A stretch of DNA of 34,788 nt, taken from positions 1-34,788 of the forward strand of contig RPFO01001670.1 in assembly GCA_009746045.1 (NCBI GenBank). The letters run 5' to 3'. Position numbers and translations under genes: made by a program. Shown piece after piece: positions 21,077-30,100 of the stretch (positions are counted from its first letter, which is position 1; each line of letters starts with the position of its first letter). Below the pieces are notes generated by a model. It did not search any database and was not told the origin of the DNA. It saw nothing but the letters and a program-made list of their open reading frames with translations. This DNA is from Mesostigma viride. Lineage: Eukaryota; Streptophyta; Mesostigmatophyceae; Mesostigmatales; Mesostigmataceae.

Positions 21077-21433
21077 CAGCTGCCGCTGCTGCTGCTGCTG
21101 GGAACCCCCCTGGAGTATCTCCTGGCTGCGCCCGTCTCCCCCTTGTTCCAACCTGGAGTCTCGACTGTCATCATCTGATGAATCTCTAGGATCCTGGTAC
21201 CCTCTGGTATCTCCTAAGCTGGACCGTGGTGAGCCTTCCGCAGGTCTCTCCATGTCCTCACCTCTATTTGTCCCTACTTGGACGTGCGGTGGCACCTCTA
21301 GCACCTCTACACCTTGCTCGTGGTTGTCTACTACCGGTTCTATATCTCTATCCTCTGTTTCTCTTGCTCTGTTCCCGTCATCTGTCTCTCTGGCATTCCG
21401 TGTTTGGTTCCGGCGTCGACGCGGCGTCGGCAT
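20132..21433 (-). CDS. Gag-like polyglutamine protein of the LTR element
   Basis: The 433-codon frame begins MPTPRRRRNQTRN, is very Arg/Glu/Asp-rich, then has a long Gln run (encoded by about 170 bp of CTG/CAG repeat on 20930-21100), a Pro/Arg-rich stretch and an acidic stretch (NSDDDGEDTGADGEFDDLEG). The last 130 codons run over the protease remnant in a different frame, so true Gag sequence probably ends near 20530. There is no zinc knuckle and no clear capsid fold. It is assigned by position between LTR and protease. The translations of the repeat in other frames (poly-Leu, -Ala, -Ser, -Cys) are artefacts. Confidence 0.45.
20240..20530 (-). pseudogene. Retropepsin-like aspartic protease remnant, active site lost
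   Basis: On the minus strand, from the ATG at 20511, the frame reads MDVKFLVVTGASTSFINAAL. This matches the LVDTGAS(S/T)SFI active-site block of retroelement proteases, except that the catalytic Asp codon is GTC (Val) at 20490-20488. After a TGA, a second frame gives GTPFDMAATIAPLGAADIII followed by GLDF, the C-terminal DIILGMDW-like block. So the domain is complete in outline but broken by at least one frameshift, a stop and the loss of the catalytic residue. It follows the gag-like ORF as PR does in Gypsy-type elements. Confidence 0.7.
20930..21100. repeat. (CTG)n/(CAG)n trinucleotide microsatellite
   Basis: A long CTG run on the plus strand with TTG, CCG and CGG interruptions, read as polyglutamine on the minus strand. 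Such tracts are length-unstable and prone to assembly collapse. Confidence 0.9.
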
Positions 21434-21475
21434 GGTGCTCGTACCGGTACCTTACACTGCAGGCAACACCTCCCC

Positions 21476-21511
21476 AGAGAGAGAGAGAGAGAGAAGGAGA
21501 GAGAGCAACCA
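21476..21511. repeat. (GA)n microsatellite
   Basis: A run of GA dinucleotides with a GAAGG interruption, just upstream (minus-strand sense) of the gag-like start. Confidence 0.85.
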
Positions 21512-21567
21512 CGTACTATAGAGCTATATATATAGGACCTAGTACTATTCCCTAGTAGTAATCCCCT

Positions 21568-21927
21568 CTAATGTCTGCTAGAGCCAATGGTCAGCTGGGA
21601 GAAGGTAACTGTAACTGCTGTCCCTACCTCCTGACTGTTGTCTCCCTTGCTGTGCGTGGGTGACTTAGGACATTCACGGGTGGTGTGCAGACCCTCTGGC
21701 AATGGCATGTGCTCCCTAACAAACCTATCTGCATCTATGATGTTATCAAACCCCTTCCATCTAGCATTAGAGTCCCTAGACATTATCTTATCTTTGATAT
21801 GCTGTTCACACGTCTTCCAACTATAAAATATGGCTGGTCTACCCTCACCCCCGTCATGGGCTACTGCATAGTAGGGAAATCCAGACTGTCCACCCTTATT
21901 TATCCTTCGCTTCCCTTTCAAAGACAT
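21568..21927 (-). CDS. Small protein with RNase H1 hybrid-binding (viroplasmin/Cauli_VI) domain
   Basis: The 119-residue ORF starts MSLKGKRRINKGG and then reads FPYYAVAHDGG, IFYSWKTCEQHI, ARWKGFDNIIDADRFV. This is the YYAV...GIYxxWxEC...ArFKGFxxxxEAxxFL pattern of the small domain found at the N-terminus of RNase H1 and in plant pararetrovirus transactivators, where it binds RNA/DNA hybrid or RNA. No RNase H catalytic domain follows; the C-terminal 45 residues are Thr/Ser-rich and unlike it. It is the first ORF inside the element, about 135 bp before the gag-like start, same strand. The frame is intact, unlike the protease. It may protect or chaperone the element's RNA/DNA intermediate, but that role is inferred. 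Confidence 0.7.
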   Translation of the reverse strand: MSLKGKRRINKGGQSGFPYYAVAHDGGEGRPAIFYSWKTCEQHIKDKIMSRDSNARWKGFDNIIDADRFVREHMPLPEGLHTTRECPKSPTHSKGDNSQEVGTAVTVTFSQLTIGSSRH

Positions 21928-21929
21928 AT

Positions 21930-22699
21930 TGTATAGTAGTCTATCATACGCTGGCGAGAAGAAGAAAAGGGCTGGCAGAAGCTTGCAAGACAGAAAGGAA
22001 AAGGGATCCCCAAGGATACCTCTAAGTGCAGTGATAAACGCAACGAGGGAGGAGGACGGACTCTAACACAACACACGCCCAAGCTCTACGCGAACAAGGG
22101 CACAGTACACTAGTCCCCTCCACGGGGCGCGCAGAGGTAAGCACCGTCAAACATAATCGGCCACAGCCCGACGGTACCTACCCCAAGACCCGTTGCAGGT
22201 CACACAACGATGGGTGCCTCCGCGGCCCCCACATCTCTCAAACAACATGGAAACGCATACAGAGAGCACAACATTAAATATAAACCCCCTCTACGCGTGC
22301 AGTCCCGGGAAGAAAGCAAGCGTTTAAGTAAAGAGCACTAAACTAGGAGACGTACCATAACCAATGTCGTTGAAAACCCCTGGGCTGGCCGCCGTCGAGT
22401 GTCGTTGGGAGCCGGAGCTCGACCACCACTAGAAGTCGTTGAAAACAGGGGTAATACCGCTACTGCCTATGGCACCTCACCACAGGGCTATTACTAGCCC
22501 CGCCGAGTATCCCGGACTGCCGCTTGCTGCCGAGGTCGTCGTTGAATCCCTTTACGGGCTGCCGCCGACCAGTCAGCAATCGTTGAATACCGGAACCTCT
22601 ATCTACACTAAGCACCGCCTTGCTATCCTAACTGGCTACACTAGCTCTCTCCGCGAGAGTTAGCTAACCTCTCCAGCACATTTTACCTCCGATAACCAG
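21930..22699 (-). other. 5' untranslated region of the LTR element
   Basis: About 770 bp between the LTR and the first ORF. It contains repeated GTCGTTGAAAACC/GTCGTTGAATCCC/CGTTGAATACC words (22370-22590) and no convincing gene. The end next to the LTR reads, on the minus strand, CTGGTTATCGGAGG, the candidate primer-binding site. Confidence 0.4.
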
Positions 22700-23330
22700 T
22701 GTTACGTGCCAACCCAGGTCCCTAGCCTGAGTGACGTAGCGAAAGATCCTCCATGCCGGAATTAGGAATAATCAAGGTCGCCTAATGCAGATTGCGCTTC
22801 ACGACTGGGGTCGTGAGATATCTGGCATCGCGGCTTGACGCCAAGCTAATTGATACACACTTATAATGGCTAGCAAGACCAATTACAAATGGATAGTTGC
22901 CCCAGGTTTAATATGAAGGCGTCATCGCACTTTACATTCATCAAACCAAGAGGACGAGACTCTCGTCCTCGGACCAATTTCACCTAGGTCTGCCACTAAG
23001 CTGGCATGCAAAGGGCGCCGACATGGCGCCGACCTTCCCAAGCATGCAGTCCACACAAGATCTCGGGTCGACATCGACCCTCGCCTACAGAATCCACGCC
23101 CGAGTACAATATCTCAACCAGCTATAAAGTACGCAGCGCGGCGCGACTGCACCGGCCCCTAGAAGATCGCATACAACAACCTAGGCCCAAAATAACTGGC
23201 CCGAATCACACAAACTATCATAGTTCCATACAAAAGTCCTGACTAAGGGACGATTCCCAAATTAAGTCCCGAAATAAGTCCCAAAGTCCTACGGACTATG
23301 ACAACAAGCCAAAGTATATAATTTATTCCA
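22700..23330 (-). repeat. LTR (5' LTR if the element reads minus)
   Basis: 631 bp, matching 15997-16627. It ends TTATTCCA and abuts the B satellite (CAAGATCGGGGG) with no spacer. Confidence 0.85.
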
Positions 23331-23334
23331 CAAG

Positions 23335-24071
23335 ATCGGGGGCTCCGCCCCCGAACCCCCGCTACTTGGCAGATTCTGTGCCTCAACGGCTTTTTGTGCC
23401 TCAACGGCGAGTACCAGCACAGCCGTACACTCCCGCTTACACAGCCCGCCCACTAGCAAGACAGCCGAACCTGTACGGCCGGCCACAGCCTGTGATTCCA
23501 TGGATTACGCCACGATTCCATGCAAACTCATGGTGCCGGACGGGTTGCTGGCCTATTTTGGGAAGCCGGTGGCTGAACCGAACCGCAACTAAACCTGGTA
23601 TGTCAGCACGTCAGGTCCGTCCGTCAGATTCCTCACTTTTTGCCAGCAACCGCCAAATACCACTTGAATCGGTCCTCTCCTCGCCGTTTTCCTCGCCAAT
23701 TTCCCTCGTCCGGCCCAAACGCCTAGGCCAATTTCAAGCTGAACTTGGCACGCATCGTCGTCGATAGCTACGGAGCTTAGAAACTCGGAGTTCTGGACCG
23801 TTACGCGCAGGTAACGGCCGTTTTAGTCTGTTTTACTGACTACTACTGTCGTCACGGGGTATTTGTTTGAGTTCCCGTCTTAGAAGAGTTTGGGTGCCGG
23901 ACGCTACGCGGTGACAGGCCGCTAGAAAGCCTACGGACGCGATCTGCTGAAAGATTTTGTGGAAACAAATTGTGCGTTCGGATTTTTGCGCTACTAGGGT
24001 ACGGACAACGTTTGCCGGAAGAGTTTGCGGAACAATTGGCGGACCATAATCGTAGTATAAAGGGCAACAAG
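23335..24071. repeat. Satellite-related unit B1 (737 bp)
   Basis: It starts ATCGGGGGCTCCGCCCCCGA, an 8-bp stem with a TCC loop, and ends ATCGTAGTATAAAGGGCAACAAG. It is closely similar to 28398-29125 with scattered substitutions and indels. Open frames inside are not conserved as proteins between copies. Confidence 0.85.
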
Positions 24072-27000
24072 TTGGGGGCCCCTTCGGGGCCCAGACTTTT
24101 TGGCGCCTGAGCGGGCGATTGGCGCGTACACCCGCGGGGTGCGTCCTCGGGAACGCCGGCGCCACGCGGGGTGCGCAGTGCGAAGGGGCAGTGGCCAAGG
24201 GCGCCGAGGCGGGGGGGCCAGCGGGAGCCCAAAAATTTCGGCTTCGTACGGCCGTTTTTTAGGCGGAGCCTCCTGCTTTTCACAGTTTCGAGCCGTTTTT
24301 TTCCCACGCTCGCCGTCTGAACACGTTCAGGTCAGTAATCTCGCTAAAATTGGCACGGAAATGGCGTGGGAAGTAGGCCGAACCGAAAATTGAACCAAAA
24401 ACCCGTTCAGAAAAGTGTTCGAACTCAATTTTCGTTCAGTCTGAACACTCAAAATTTCCCGTTCAGTCTGAACACTTAGTAAATGTAGTAGGATGTTTGG
24501 AGAGAGATCCTTCCCGTAGTAACAAGTTAATCAGCCGTATATGCCCCACGGCATTTCTCGCGCATTTTGCTGAATTCAGTTTCTGTTCAGAACACATCAG
24601 ACTCGATCTTACGAGGGTGTGACGGCGTTCAGGCCGGCGGTTACGGGACGTAACTCGCGGCTCCGCAGGATTTCAGGGATGGCCTTCGATCGTGGGGGTG
24701 CGATCAGGCCGTACGGTACGGCGCCCGCGGCGGTGTCAGGATGTTCGGGGTTCTCCCTTGCGCAACACGATCGTAGTTAAGTAGTTGACAAGTTGGGGGC
24801 CCCTTCGGGGCCCAGACTTTTTGGCGCCTGAGCGGGCGATTGGCGCGTACACCCGCGGGGTGCGTCCTCGGGAACGCCGGCGCCACGCGGGGTGCGCAGT
24901 GCGAAGGGGCAGTGGCCAAGGGCGCCGAGGCGGGGGGGCCAGCGGGAGCCCAAAAATTTCGGCTTCGTACGGCCGTTTTTTAGGCGGAGCCTCCTGCTTT
25001 TCACAGTTTCGAGCCGTTTTTTTCCCACGCTCGCCGTCTGAACACGTTCAGGTCAGTAATCTCGCTAAAATTGGCACGGAAATGGCGTGGGAAGTAGGCC
25101 GAACCGAAAATTGAACCAAAAACCCGTTCAGAAAAGTGTTCGAACTCAATTTTCGTTCAGTCTGAACACTCAAAATTTCCCGTTCAGTCTGAACACTTAG
25201 TAAATGTAGTAGGATGTTTGGAGAGAGATCCTTCCCGTAGTAACAAGTTAATCAGCCGTATATGCCCCACGGCATTTCTCGCGCATTTTGCTGAATTCAG
25301 TTTCTGTTCAGAACACATCAGACTCGATCTTACGAGGGTGTGACGGCGTTCAGGCCGGCGGTTACGGGACGTAACTCGCGGCTCCGCAGGATTTCAGGGA
25401 TGGCCTTCGATCGTGGGGGTGCGATCAGGCCGTACGGTACGGCGCCCGCGGCGGTGTCAGGATGTTCGGGGTTCTCCCTTGCGCAACACGATCGTAGTTA
25501 AGTAGTTGACAAGTTGGGGGCCCCTTCGGGGCCCAGACTTTTTGGCGCCTGAGCGGGCGATTGGCGCGTACACCCGCGGGGTGCGTCCTCGGGAACGCCG
25601 GCGCCACGCGGGGTGCGCAGTGCGAAGGGGCAGTGGCCAAGGGCGCCGAGGCGGGGGGGCCAGCGGGAGCCCAAAAATTTCGGCTTCGTACGGCCGTTTT
25701 TTAGGCGGAGCCTCCTGCTTTTCACAGTTTCGAGCCGTTTTTTTCCCACGCTCGCCGTCTGAACACGTTCAGGTCAGTAATCTCGCTAAAATTGGCACGG
25801 AAATGGCGTGGGAAGTAGGCCGAACCGAAAATTGAACCAAAAACCCGTTCAGAAAAGTGTTCGAACTCAATTTTCGTTCAGTCTGAACACTCAAAATTTC
25901 CCGTTCAGTCTGAACACTTAGTAAATGTAGTAGGATGTTTGGAGAGAGATCCTTCCCGTAGTAACAAGTTAATCAGCCGTATATGCCCCACGGCATTTCT
26001 CGCGCATTTTGCTGAATTCAGTTTCTGTTCAGAACACATCAGACTCGATCTTACGAGGGTGTGACGGCGTTCAGGCCGGCGGTTACGGGACGTAACTCGC
26101 GGCTCCGCAGGATTTCAGGGATGGCCTTCGATCGTGGGGGTGCGATCAGGCCGTACGGTACGGCGCCCGCGGCGGTGTCAGGATGTTCGGGGTTCTCCCT
26201 TGCGCAACACGATCGTAGTTAAGTAGTTGACAAGTTGGGGGCCCCTTCGGGGCCCAGACTTTTTGGCGCCTGAGCGGGCGATTGGCGCGTACACCCGCGG
26301 GGTGCGTCCTCGGGAACGCCGGCGCCACGCGGGGTGCGCAGTGCGAAGGGGCAGTGGCCAAGGGCGCCGAGGCGGGGGGGCCAGCGGGAGCCCAAAAATT
26401 TCGGCTTCGTACGGCCGTTTTTTAGGCGGAGCCTCCTGCTTTTCACAGTTTCGAGCCGTTTTTTTCCCACGCTCGCCGTCTGAACACGTTCAGGTCAGTA
26501 ATCTCGCTAAAATTGGCACGGAAATGGCGTGGGAAGTAGGCCGAACCGAAAATTGAACCAAAAACCCGTTCAGAAAAGTGTTCGAACTCAATTTTCGTTC
26601 AGTCTGAACACTCAAAATTTCCCGTTCAGTCTGAACACTTAGTAAATGTAGTAGGATGTTTGGAGAGAGATCCTTCCCGTAGTAACAAGTTAATCAGCCG
26701 TATATGCCCCACGGCATTTCTCGCGCATTTTGCTGAATTCAGTTTCTGTTCAGAACACATCAGACTCGATCTTACGAGGGTGTGACGGCGTTCAGGCCGG
26801 CGGTTACGGGACGTAACTCGCGGCTCCGCAGGATTTCAGGGATGGCCTTCGATCGTGGGGGTGCGATCAGGCCGTACGGTACGGCGCCCGCGGCGGTGTC
26901 AGGATGTTCGGGGTTCTCCCTTGCGCAACACGATCGTAGTTAAGTAGTTGACAAGTTGGGGGCCCCTTCGGGGCCCAGACTTTTTGGCGCCTGAGCGGGC

Positions 27001-28397
27001 GATTGGCGCGTACACCCGCGGGGTGCGTCCTCGGGAACGCCGGCGCCACGCGGGGTGCGCAGTGCGAAGGGGCAGTGGCCAAGGGCGCCGAGGCGGGGGG
27101 GCCAGCGGGAGCCCAAAAATTTCGGCTTCGTACGGCCGTTTTTTAGGCGGAGCCTCCTGCTTTTCACAGTTTCGAGCCGTTTTTTTCCCACGCTCGCCGT
27201 CTGAACACGTTCAGGTCAGTAATCTCGCTAAAATTGGCACGGAAATGGCGTGGGAAGTAGGCCGAACCGAAAATTGAACCAAAAACCCGTTCAGAAAAGT
27301 GTTCGAACTCAATTTTCGTTCAGTCTGAACACTCAAAATTTCCCGTTCAGTCTGAACACTTAGTAAATGTAGTAGGATGTTTGGAGAGAGATCCTTCCCG
27401 TAGTAACAAGTTAATCAGCCGTATATGCCCCACGGCATTTCTCGCGCATTTTGCTGAATTCAGTTTCTGTTCAGAACACATCAGACTCGATCTTACGAGG
27501 GTGTGACGGCGTTCAGGCCGGCGGTTACGGGACGTAACTCGCGGCTCCGCAGGATTTCAGGGATGGCCTTCGATCGTGGGGGTGCGATCAGGCCGTACGG
27601 TACGGCGCCCGCGGCGGTGTCAGGATGTTCGGGGTTCTCCCTTGCGCAACACGATCGTAGTTAAGTAGTTGACAAGTTGGGGGCCCCTTCGGGGCCCAGA
27701 CTTTTTGGCGCCTGAGCGGGCGATTGGCGCGTACACCCGCGGGGTGCGTCCTCGGGAACGCCGGCGCCACGCGGGGTGCGCAGTGCGAAGGGGCAGTGGC
27801 CAAGGGCGCCGAGGCGGGGGGGCCAGCGGGAGCCCAAAAATTTCGGCTTCGTACGGCCGTTTTTTAGGCGGAGCCTCCTGCTTTTCACAGTTTCGAGCCG
27901 TTTTTTTCCCACGCTCGCCGTCTGAACACGTTCAGGTCAGTAATCTCGCTAAAATTGGCACGGAAATGGCGTGGGAAGTAGGCCGAACCGAAAATTGAAC
28001 CAAAAACCCGTTCAGAAAAGTGTTCGAACTCAATTTTCGTTCAGTCTGAACACTCAAAATTTCCCGTTCAGTCTGAACCCTTAGTATTTGTAGTAGGATG
28101 TTTGGAGAGAGATCCTTCCCGTAGTAACAAGTTAATCAGCCGTATATGCCCCACGGCATTTCTCGCGCATTTTGCTGAATTCAGTTTCTGTTCAGAACAC
28201 ATCAGACTCGATCTTACGAGGGTGTGACGGCGTTCAGGCCGGCGGTTACGGGACGTAACTCGCGGCTCCGCAGGATTTCAGGGATGGCCTTCGATCGTGG
28301 GGGTGCGATCAGGCCGTACGGTACGGCGCCCGCGGCGGTGTCAGGATGTTCGGGGTTCTCCCTTGCGCAACACGATCGTAGTTAAGTAGTTGACAAG
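24072..28397. repeat. 721-bp satellite A, exactly six head-to-tail copies
   Basis: Units start TTGGGGGCCCCTTCGGGGCC (7-bp stem, three-base loop) immediately after ACAAG, at 24072, 24793, 25514, 26235, 26956 and 27677. The next junction at 28398 switches to unit B. Copies look identical except that the sixth has CCCTTAGTATTTG where the others have CACTTAGTAAATG (about 28078). Each unit contains a cluster of GTTCAG/CTGAAC dyads. Short frames occur identically in every unit on both strands, which reflects the repeat and not coding constraint. Confidence 0.95.
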
Positions 28398-29125
28398 ATC
28401 GGGGGCTCCGCCCCCGAACCCCCGCTACTTGGCAGATTCTGTGCCTCAACGGCTTTTTGTGCCTCAACGGCGAGTACCAGCACAGCCGTACACTCCCGCT
28501 CACACAGCCCGCCCACTAGCAAGACAGCCGAACCTGTACGGCCGGCCACAGCCTGGGATTCCATGGATTACGCCACGATTCCATGCAAACTCATGGTGCC
28601 GGACGGTTTGCTGGCCTATTTTGGGAAGCCGGTGGCTGAACCGAACCGCAACTAAACCTGGTATGTCAGCACGTCAGGTCCGTCCGTCAGCTTTCTCGCT
28701 TGTTGCCAGCAACCGCCAAATACCCCTTGAATCGGTCCTCTCCTCGCCGCTTTCCTTGCCAATTTCCCTCGTCCGTTCCAAACGCCTAGGCCAATTTCAA
28801 GCTCAACTCGGAACGCAAGGCTTTGGCGCTTAGCTACTCGGAAAAATTCACGGTTACGAGGAGGTTACGGCCGTTTCTAGTCGAAACGCTTTTACTGATT
28901 GACGGTTGGCAGGTATTTGTTTGAGTTCCGTGTTGAGAAAAGTTTGGGCGCCAGACGCTACGCGGTGACAGGCCGCTAGAAAGCCTACGGCCAGGATCTG
29001 CGTAAAGATTTTGCGGAAACAAATTGTGCGTTCGGATTTTTGCGCTACTCGGGTACGGACAACGTTTGCCGGAAGAGTTTGCGGAACAATTGGCGCAGCC
29101 AAAAAGTAGTATAAAGGGCAACAAG
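28398..29125. repeat. Satellite-related unit B2 (728 bp)
   Basis: Same start hairpin and same ACAAG end as B1. It follows the sixth A unit without any extra base and is followed directly by a third, partial B. Confidence 0.85.
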
Positions 29126-29345
29126 ATCGGGGGCTCCGCCCCCGAACCCCCGCTACTTGGCAGATTCTGTGCCTCAACGGCTTTTTGTGCCTCAACGGCG
29201 AGTACCAGCACAGCCGTACACTCCCGCTTACACAGCCCGCCCACTAGCAAGACAGCCGAACCTGTACGGCCGGCCACAGCCTGTGATCCCCTGGATTACG
29301 CCACGATTCCATGCAAACTCATGGTGCCGGACGGTTTGTTGACAG
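29126..29345. repeat. Partial unit B3
   Basis: It repeats the first 210 or so bases of B (to GTGCCGGACGGTTTG), then departs into TTGACAGATTCCGTGC and the palindrome. A second, shorter piece of B reappears at about 29452-29525 ahead of another TTGACAGATTCCGTGC. Confidence 0.8.
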
Positions 29346-29361
29346 ATTCCGTGCACTGAAA

Positions 29362-29435
29362 TGCACGTGGCGGCTGCCCATATACCAACCTACGACGATC
29401 GTCGTAGGTTGGTCCATGGGCAGCCGCCACGTGCA
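29362..29435. repeat. 74-bp near-perfect palindrome
   Basis: Two 37-base arms meet at 29398/29399 with no spacer; only two positions per arm fail to pair (29381-29382 against 29415-29416). The outer ends carry CACGTG. A shortened version occurs at 29548-29579, where the centre and most of the right arm are missing. Confidence 0.9.
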
Positions 29436-29806
29436 GGGGAATAACTTCACCCGAACCTGTCCGGCCGGCCACAGCCTGTGATTACGACACGATTCCATGC
29501 ATATTCATTGTGCCGGACGGTTTGTTGACAGATTCCGTGCTCTGAAATGCACGTGGCGGCTGCCCATAAACCACGTGCAGGGAAATAACTTCAGCATGAC
29601 GTATGATTTGTAGGGATCTTCCCAGACTGCGCGCCAGATGGCAAACCATGAATGTTGCTAATATATATTCGATTGTCTTCGCCAAGTGGCACTTGCTAAA
29701 CATTTTGGGTCTACATTCCCAAACACGGACAAGTGTGCGATTGCCACTTGGAGGTCGTGTGTTTGCGTGTGAAACTGACCCTCGAATCTTAGATTCTTCA
29801 ACAAAC

Positions 29807-29814
29807 TATAAAAG
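29807..29814 (+). promoter_or_regulatory. TATA box of the RPA-like gene
   Basis: TATAAAAG lies about 115 bp upstream of the 5'UTR splice donor and is followed by a C/A-rich leader with no ATG before the intron. Transcription would start near 29840. Confidence 0.6.
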
Positions 29815-29837
29815 CAGCCCAACTTTTCATTCCAAGT

Positions 29838-30095
29838 ACCCGCATTCCAAGCACCCCACCAACAACAACCGATTCCAAGTACCCCACCAACAATCACCAC
29901 CTCCACCCCGATTCCAAGTACCCCAAGGTATTACTTCCAAGTCGCATGCCTTATTCATATTCCATTTGTAGGCCGGTGGACAGGTGTATTTCCTACATCA
30001 TCCGCTTTTACATTTTGCATTTTGATGTGTGCTTAACTAACTTGTTTGCCTTTTGTTGTGTTTGTTTTGGTTGCATCAATATTCTTGTTTCACAG
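29838..30095 (+). other. 5'UTR with short repeats and a 168-bp intron
   Basis: The leader has three or four copies of ATTCCAAGTACCCC with CACCAACAA spacers. A donor CCCAAG|GTATTA at 29928 and acceptor TTGTTTCACAG at 30095 define an intron, leaving GTCCC before the ATG at 30101. Confidence 0.5.
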
Positions 30096-30100
30096 GTCCC

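Larger units (their letters stand above)
15997..23330 (-). mobile_element. Non-autonomous LTR retroelement (LARD-like) with identical LTRs
   Basis: It is bounded by two 631-bp direct repeats starting TGTTACG and ending TTATTCCA (TG...CA). All recognisable coding (hybrid-binding ORF, gag-like ORF, protease remnant) is on the minus strand, so I read 22700-23330 as the 5' LTR. Directly inside it on the minus strand is TGGTTATCGGAGG, a plausible primer-binding site. A G-rich purine tract lies about 40 bp inside the other LTR. No RT, RNase H or integrase is visible in about 6 kb. Apparently identical LTRs imply recent insertion with help in trans. Flanks (GGCAT | CAAGA) show no target-site duplication. 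A TATAAAG on the plus strand of the LTR is the one hint for the opposite orientation. Confidence 0.75.

Noticed and set aside
20859-21521. Plus-strand ORFs of poly-Cys, poly-Ala and poly-Leu
   Set aside because: Antisense and out-of-frame translations of the CTG repeat; the minus-strand polyglutamine frame is the one in context.
16303-23242. Identical 78-residue ORFs at 16303-16539 and 23006-23242
   Set aside because: Both lie within the two LTR copies; no domain.
24704-28503. Repeated 71-109 residue ORFs on both strands of the satellite units
   Set aside because: They recur only because the DNA unit repeats; the two strands overlap, there is no known domain, and frames are not kept in the related B units.
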